The notes under the pieces: generated by a model
Database searches by the model: none
Seen by the model: only the letters and a program-made list of their open reading frames with translations
What the model was told of the DNA's origin: nothing
Part shown: positions 43,966 through 47,817 of the stretch, piece by piece
Layout: every line of letters starts with the position of its first letter
Numbering within the stretch: position 1 is the stretch's first letter
Program-made: the position numbers and the translations under genes
Origin: Oscillospiraceae bacterium
GTDB lineage: Bacteria > Bacillota > Clostridia > Oscillospirales > Oscillospiraceae
DNA length: 47,817 nucleotides
NCBI GenBank assembly: GCA_902795345.1
Contig: CADBKO010000030.1
Span: 1-47,817, forward strand
Direction: 5' to 3'

Positions 43966-43994
43966 TTGACTTTTTTCCATCCGCTGGATATACT
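43966..43994 (+). promoter_or_regulatory. promoter of the P-type ATPase gene
   Basis: TTGACT (43966-43971), 17 bp and TATACT (43989-43994), 40 nt before the start codon. Confidence 0.8.
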
Positions 43995-44033
43995 ACTTCA
44001 ATACAGTAAGGTAACGCGACGGGAGGCGGGAGG

Positions 44034-46439
44034 ATGCCGAAAAAGAGCGCTGCCGCGGCGGGCAGAAAGCCGGTGGCCGTGGCGGAGGCCGATCCGGGCC
44101 GGGGCCTGACGGAGGAGGAAGTGCGCCTCCGCGGGGAGGCCGGGCTGCGGAACACGGCGGTGGAAGCCAATTCCAAGACCGTGGGCGGGATCATCCTATC
44201 CAACGTCTTCACCTATTTCAATCTGCTCTTTCTGCTGCTGGCCGCCTGCGTGGCGGCGGTGCACAGCTGGAATGACCTGGTTTTCCTGGGGGTCATCGTC
44301 GTCAATACCCTCATCGGCATCGTCCAGGAGCTGCGCAGCAAGCGCACCCTGGACAAGCTGCGCATCCTCACCGCTCCCAAGGCCCGGGCGGTCCGGGGCG
44401 GGCAGGTGGTGACCCTGCCCACGGAGGAGCTGGTGCGGGACGATATCGTGGTCCTGTCCGCCGGGGATCAGGTCTGCGCCGACGGCGTGGTGGTCGTCGG
44501 AGAGGCCCGGGTCAACGAGGCCCTCATCACCGGCGAAGCCGACGAGGTGGCCAAGGGACCGGGGGACAGCCTCCTTTCCGGCAGCTTCGTGGTGGGCGGC
44601 GAGTGCCGCGCCCGGCTGACGGCGGTGGGGGAGGAATCCTTCGCCGCGAAGCTGACCCTGGAAGCGGGGAAGCATGCCAAGCCCCGGCAGAGCGAGATGA
44701 TGCGCTCCCTCAGCCGCCTGGTGAAGGTCATCGGCTTCATCGTGGTGCCCTTCGGCCTGGTGCTCTACTGCAAGGAGGTCATTTGGCTCCGGCGGGACGT
44801 GGTCACCGCCGTCACCGGCACGGTGGCCGCCGTGATCGGCATGATCCCGGAGGGGCTTTATCTCCTCACCAGCCTGGCCCTTATCGCGGGCATCCTGCGC
44901 CTGGTAAAGAAAAAGACCCTGCTCCACGACATGGCCTCCATCGAGACCCTGGCGCGGGTGGATATGCTCTGCGTGGACAAGACCGGCACCATCACGGAAA
45001 ATAAAATGACCGTGGAGGACCTTTGCCTCCTCCATCCGGATACCTTCCCCGAGGCGGCGGTCCGCCAGGTCCTGGCGGATTACGTCTATGCCATGTCCGG
45101 CGACAACGAGACCCTTCATGCCATGCGCCGCAAGTTTGCCGGGAATCCGAAGCACAAGGCCGCAAGCGTCCTGCCCTTCAGCTCGGAGCGGAAATTCGGC
45201 GGCGCGGACCTGGGGGAAGAGGGCGTCTGGCTCCTGGGCGCGCCGGAGGTGCTGCTGAAGCTGGGCTACGCCGACTATCGGGAGGCGGTGGAAGCCTGGG
45301 CGGAGAAGGGCTGCCGGGTCCTGCTGCTGGCCATGCAGGAGGGACCCCTGGGAGAGACGCCTTCCGGGCGGCTGCGGCCCGCTGCCCTGGTGCTGCTGTC
45401 CAACAAGCTGCGGCGGGAAGCTGCGGATACCTTCCGCTACTTTGCCCAGCAGGGGGTGACGGTGAAGGTCATCTCCGGCGATAACCCCATCACCGTGGCG
45501 GAGGTGGCCCGGCGGGCGGGCATCCCCGATACGGACCGCTTTGTGGACGCCCAGACCCTCACGAACGACGCGGCGATCCAGGCGGCGGCAGCGCAGTACA
45601 CCGTTTTCGGGCGGGTCAAGCCCGAGCAGAAGCGGAAGCTGGTGGAGGCCCTGAAGGCGGCGGGCCACACCGTTGCCATGACCGGCGACGGCGTCAACGA
45701 CGTGCTGGCCCTGAAAACCGCCGACTGCGGCATCGCCATGGCCTCCGGCAGCGACGCGGCCTGTCAGGCGGCCAACATTGTCCTGCTGAACAATGATTTT
45801 TCCAATATGCCCCATGTGGTGGACGAGGGCAGGCGGGTCATCAACAACATCGGGCGCAGCGCCTCTCTCTATCTCACGAAGAACATCTTTTTCTTCGCCC
45901 TGGCGATCATCACCCTGATCGCGTCCATGCCCGCGCCCTTCAGCCCTGCGGGCCTCAGCCTCGTCAATGGCCTCACCATCGGCCTGCCCTCCTTCGTGCT
46001 GGCCATGGAGCCCAACAAGGACCGCATCTCCGGGCGCTTCCTGCCCAAGGTGATCTACCGGGCCCTGCCCGCGGGCCTGACGGACCTGGTCCTGGTGCTG
46101 GGCATGCTCTTTTTCTATGACGCCGTGGGCCTGCCCCAGGATGCCATCCGCAGTGTGGCCACCGGCCTTATGGGCGTGGTGGGCATCCTGATGGTGGACC
46201 GGTGCAGCCGCCCCTATACCCTGATCCGAAAGATCCTCATGGTGGTCATCACCGTGGGCTTTGTGGGAGGCTTCCTCCTGTTCAAGCCCTGGTTCAACCT
46301 TCCCCCCACCGGAAAGGGGGACCTGGCGATCCTGATCGTGTTCGCCCTGCTGGCCAAGCCCGTCATGGACCTGTGGAGCAAGGGGCTGGACGCCCTGCGC
46401 AGCAAGGTCCTGAAATTCCGCGGCGAGTGGGACATCTGA
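44034..46439 (+). CDS. CtpE-like cation-transporting P-type ATPase
   Basis: An 801-aa membrane pump. The phosphorylation site is DKTGT at Asp315, the actuator loop ALITGEAD near 163-170, and the nucleotide/hinge motifs are KVISGDNP and AMTGDGVNDVLALK. The transmembrane motif is IPEGLYLLTS (271-280), as in the CtpE subgroup, which in mycobacteria has been linked to Ca2+ uptake. No CPC motif or N-terminal heavy-metal domain is present, so it is not a copper or zinc exporter. GGGAGG precedes the ATG. The aminotransferase follows after 46 nt. Confidence 0.88.
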   Translation: MPKKSAAAAGRKPVAVAEADPGRGLTEEEVRLRGEAGLRNTAVEANSKTVGGIILSNVFTYFNLLFLLLAACVAAVHSWNDLVFLGVIVVNTLIGIVQELRSKRTLDKLRILTAPKARAVRGGQVVTLPTEELVRDDIVVLSAGDQVCADGVVVVGEARVNEALITGEADEVAKGPGDSLLSGSFVVGGECRARLTAVGEESFAAKLTLEAGKHAKPRQSEMMRSLSRLVKVIGFIVVPFGLVLYCKEVIWLRRDVVTAVTGTVAAVIGMIPEGLYLLTSLALIAGILRLVKKKTLLHDMASIETLARVDMLCVDKTGTITENKMTVEDLCLLHPDTFPEAAVRQVLADYVYAMSGDNETLHAMRRKFAGNPKHKAASVLPFSSERKFGGADLGEEGVWLLGAPEVLLKLGYADYREAVEAWAEKGCRVLLLAMQEGPLGETPSGRLRPAALVLLSNKLRREAADTFRYFAQQGVTVKVISGDNPITVAEVARRAGIPDTDRFVDAQTLTNDAAIQAAAAQYTVFGRVKPEQKRKLVEALKAAGHTVAMTGDGVNDVLALKTADCGIAMASGSDAACQAANIVLLNNDFSNMPHVVDEGRRVINNIGRSASLYLTKNIFFFALAIITLIASMPAPFSPAGLSLVNGLTIGLPSFVLAMEPNKDRISGRFLPKVIYRALPAGLTDLVLVLGMLFFYDAVGLPQDAIRSVATGLMGVVGILMVDRCSRPYTLIRKILMVVITVGFVGGFLLFKPWFNLPPTGKGDLAILIVFALLAKPVMDLWSKGLDALRSKVLKFRGEWDI

Positions 46440-46485
46440 CAACAATAGCGAAATAACCGCACATATCCGAGAAAGGAAGATCCTT

Positions 46486-47667
46486 ATGCTGTCTGAACAA
46501 GCTCTCCTGTACGGGAACCAAAGCTCCGCCATCCGGACCCTGTTCGAATACGGGCGCAAGCGCGCCGCCCTGGTGGGACGGGACAAGATCTGCGATTTCT
46601 CTCTGGGGAACCCCAGCGTACCCCCACCCCAGGCTCTTTTCGATGCTTTTGAGTCTGTGCTGAAGGCCGACCCCATGGACACCCACGGCTATACCAGCGC
46701 CGTGGGCTGCGACGAGCTGCGCGCTGCCCTGGCGGAAAGTCTGACCCGGCGTTTCGGCATGGCCCTGAGGCCGGAGAATTTCTTCATCACCGCCGGCTGC
46801 GCCGCCGCCCTCACCGCCTGCTTCTGCGCCCTGACGCCGGACCGGGAGACGGAGTTCATCGCCCTGGCCCCCTATTTCCCGGAATACAAGGTCTATTCCG
46901 AGACCCTGGGGGCCCATCTCCGGGTGGTGCCCGCCGATGAGGCGGATTTCCAGATCGACTTTGACGCCCTGGAAAAGACCATCAACAGGAATACCCGGGG
47001 CGTGGTCATCAATTCCCCCAACAACCCCTCCGGCGTGGTCTATACCCGGGCCACTCTGGAACAGCTGGCGGAGCTCCTGCGCCGCAAGAGCAGCGAAGTG
47101 GGCCACCCCATCTTCCTTATCTCCGACGAACCCTATCGGGAGCTTACCTACGGCGGGGCGAAGGTGACCTTCGTGCCCTCCGTCTATGAGAATACGCTGG
47201 TCTGCTATTCCTGGAGCAAGTGCCTCTCCATGCCCGGGGACCGGCTGGGCTATGTGCTGGTGCCGGAGCAGGTGACGGAGTGGCGCAGCGTCTTTGCCGC
47301 CATCGCCGGAGCCTCCCGCATGATCGGCCATGTCTGCGCCCCCAGCATCGTGCAGAAGGCGGTGGCGAAGTGCGTGGACGCAAAGCCGGACCTGACGGTT
47401 TACGAGCGCAACCGGAACCTCCTGCTGGAAGCCTTGCCCGCCATGGGCTATGAGTGCGCAAGGCCCGACGGCGCCTTCTATCTCTTCTTCCGCTCCCCCC
47501 GGGGCAGCGGCAATGATTTCAGCGAGGAGGCCAAGCAGAAGGACCTGCTCCTGGTGCCTGCCGTCACCTTCGGCTGCCCCAACCATCTGCGCATCGCCTA
47601 CTGCGTGGACACCGCCGTGGTGGAGCGCTCGCTCCCGATTTTCAAGGAATTGATGGAAAAGAAGTGA
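46486..47667 (+). CDS. class I/II pyridoxal-phosphate aminotransferase
   Basis: A 393-aa cytoplasmic enzyme of the aspartate-aminotransferase fold. The PLP lysine lies in SWSKCLSMPGDRLGY (about residue 246). SPNNPSGVVY, DEPYREL and the substrate-carboxylate arginine near LRIAYCV are present. The amino-acid substrate is not evident from the sequence. GAAAGGAAG precedes the ATG. It may be co-transcribed with the ATPase gene; no functional link is obvious. Confidence 0.92.
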   Translation: MLSEQALLYGNQSSAIRTLFEYGRKRAALVGRDKICDFSLGNPSVPPPQALFDAFESVLKADPMDTHGYTSAVGCDELRAALAESLTRRFGMALRPENFFITAGCAAALTACFCALTPDRETEFIALAPYFPEYKVYSETLGAHLRVVPADEADFQIDFDALEKTINRNTRGVVINSPNNPSGVVYTRATLEQLAELLRRKSSEVGHPIFLISDEPYRELTYGGAKVTFVPSVYENTLVCYSWSKCLSMPGDRLGYVLVPEQVTEWRSVFAAIAGASRMIGHVCAPSIVQKAVAKCVDAKPDLTVYERNRNLLLEALPAMGYECARPDGAFYLFFRSPRGSGNDFSEEAKQKDLLLVPAVTFGCPNHLRIAYCVDTAVVERSLPIFKELMEKK

Positions 47668-47681
47668 TTTTCAAGCACAAA

Positions 47682-47713
47682 AGCAGGGATGCACGCATCG
47701 GTGCATCCCTGCT
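47682..47713 (+). terminator. terminator after the aminotransferase gene
   Basis: A perfect 13-bp stem AGCAGGGATGCAC/GTGCATCCCTGCT with loop GCATCG, 14 nt past the stop. A second hairpin (GTGAAGGGGGA/TCCCCCTTCAC) follows at 47766-47793. Confidence 0.75.
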
Positions 47714-47817
47714 TCAGACTGTAGACAAACCCTTTTGGCGGAGTTTCGATAAGCATGGGGGATTTGTGAAGGGGGACGGGAATCCCCCTTCACGTTATAT
47801 CCTTGCAAAATCAGAAT

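Noticed and set aside
43840..43968. Short protein-like frame before the P-type ATPase
   Set aside because: No start codon after an in-frame TAG and no recognisable domain; kept only as a possible remnant.

Overview
The window comes from a GC-rich (by eye above 60%), low-branching Firmicute, most likely a strictly anaerobic gut clostridium of the Oscillospiraceae type. Support for this: yceD-rpmF, hprK-murB-rapZ-whiA and DUF512-der-plsY gene blocks, zinc-ribbon L28 and L32, strong AGGAGG ribosome binding sites, an oxygen-sensitive glycyl radical enzyme and a cytoplasmic molybdenum enzyme. No phage, insertion sequence, CRISPR array or plasmid function was seen.

Layout. 1-1011 is the end of an rRNA operon: 23S 3' end, tRNA-Lys(CTT), tRNA-Glu(CTC), a 5S gene split by a 215-nt insertion, and a terminator. 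1137-10536 is a tightly overlapped operon uvrA-recD2-comF-mreB-like-radC-uvrB, followed by an AT-rich GNAT gene and a spacer with five strong hairpins. 11650-12435 is a ZIP metal transporter. 12486-16487 (minus) is potABCD, with a Fur-like palindrome over its promoter. 16559-22004 (mostly minus) holds core genes: RluA-type pseudouridine synthase, rpmB (plus), a PlsY-like protein without PlsY motifs, der lacking one GTPase motif, a DUF512 FeS protein, rpmF and yceD. 22197-25784 (plus) is hprK-murB-rapZ-whiA.

25871-43680 is the accessory metabolic part and the most unusual. A divergent promoter with a perfect 8-1-8 palindrome separates a two-subunit molybdopterin enzyme resembling pyrogallol-phloroglucinol transhydroxylase (minus; followed by an MFS permease, a SLC13/DASS carrier and a cytidylate-kinase-like gene) from an old-yellow-enzyme-type FMN/FeS/FAD reductase and a sister MFS permease (plus). 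Next comes a membrane-spanning MerR-type regulator with an extracytoplasmic sensor and a degenerate histidine-kinase-like tail, then an exported SLH/SGNH hydrolase. A glycyl radical enzyme with a cysteine-rich active-site loop and no activase nearby, plus a second cytidylate-kinase-like gene, complete this part. My reading (inference) is a regulated module for uptake and reductive or transhydroxylating conversion of a phenolic or other small aromatic or organic acid.

44034-47667 holds a CtpE-like P-type ATPase and a class I aminotransferase. Functional calls rest on motifs and remembered family features; no database search was possible.
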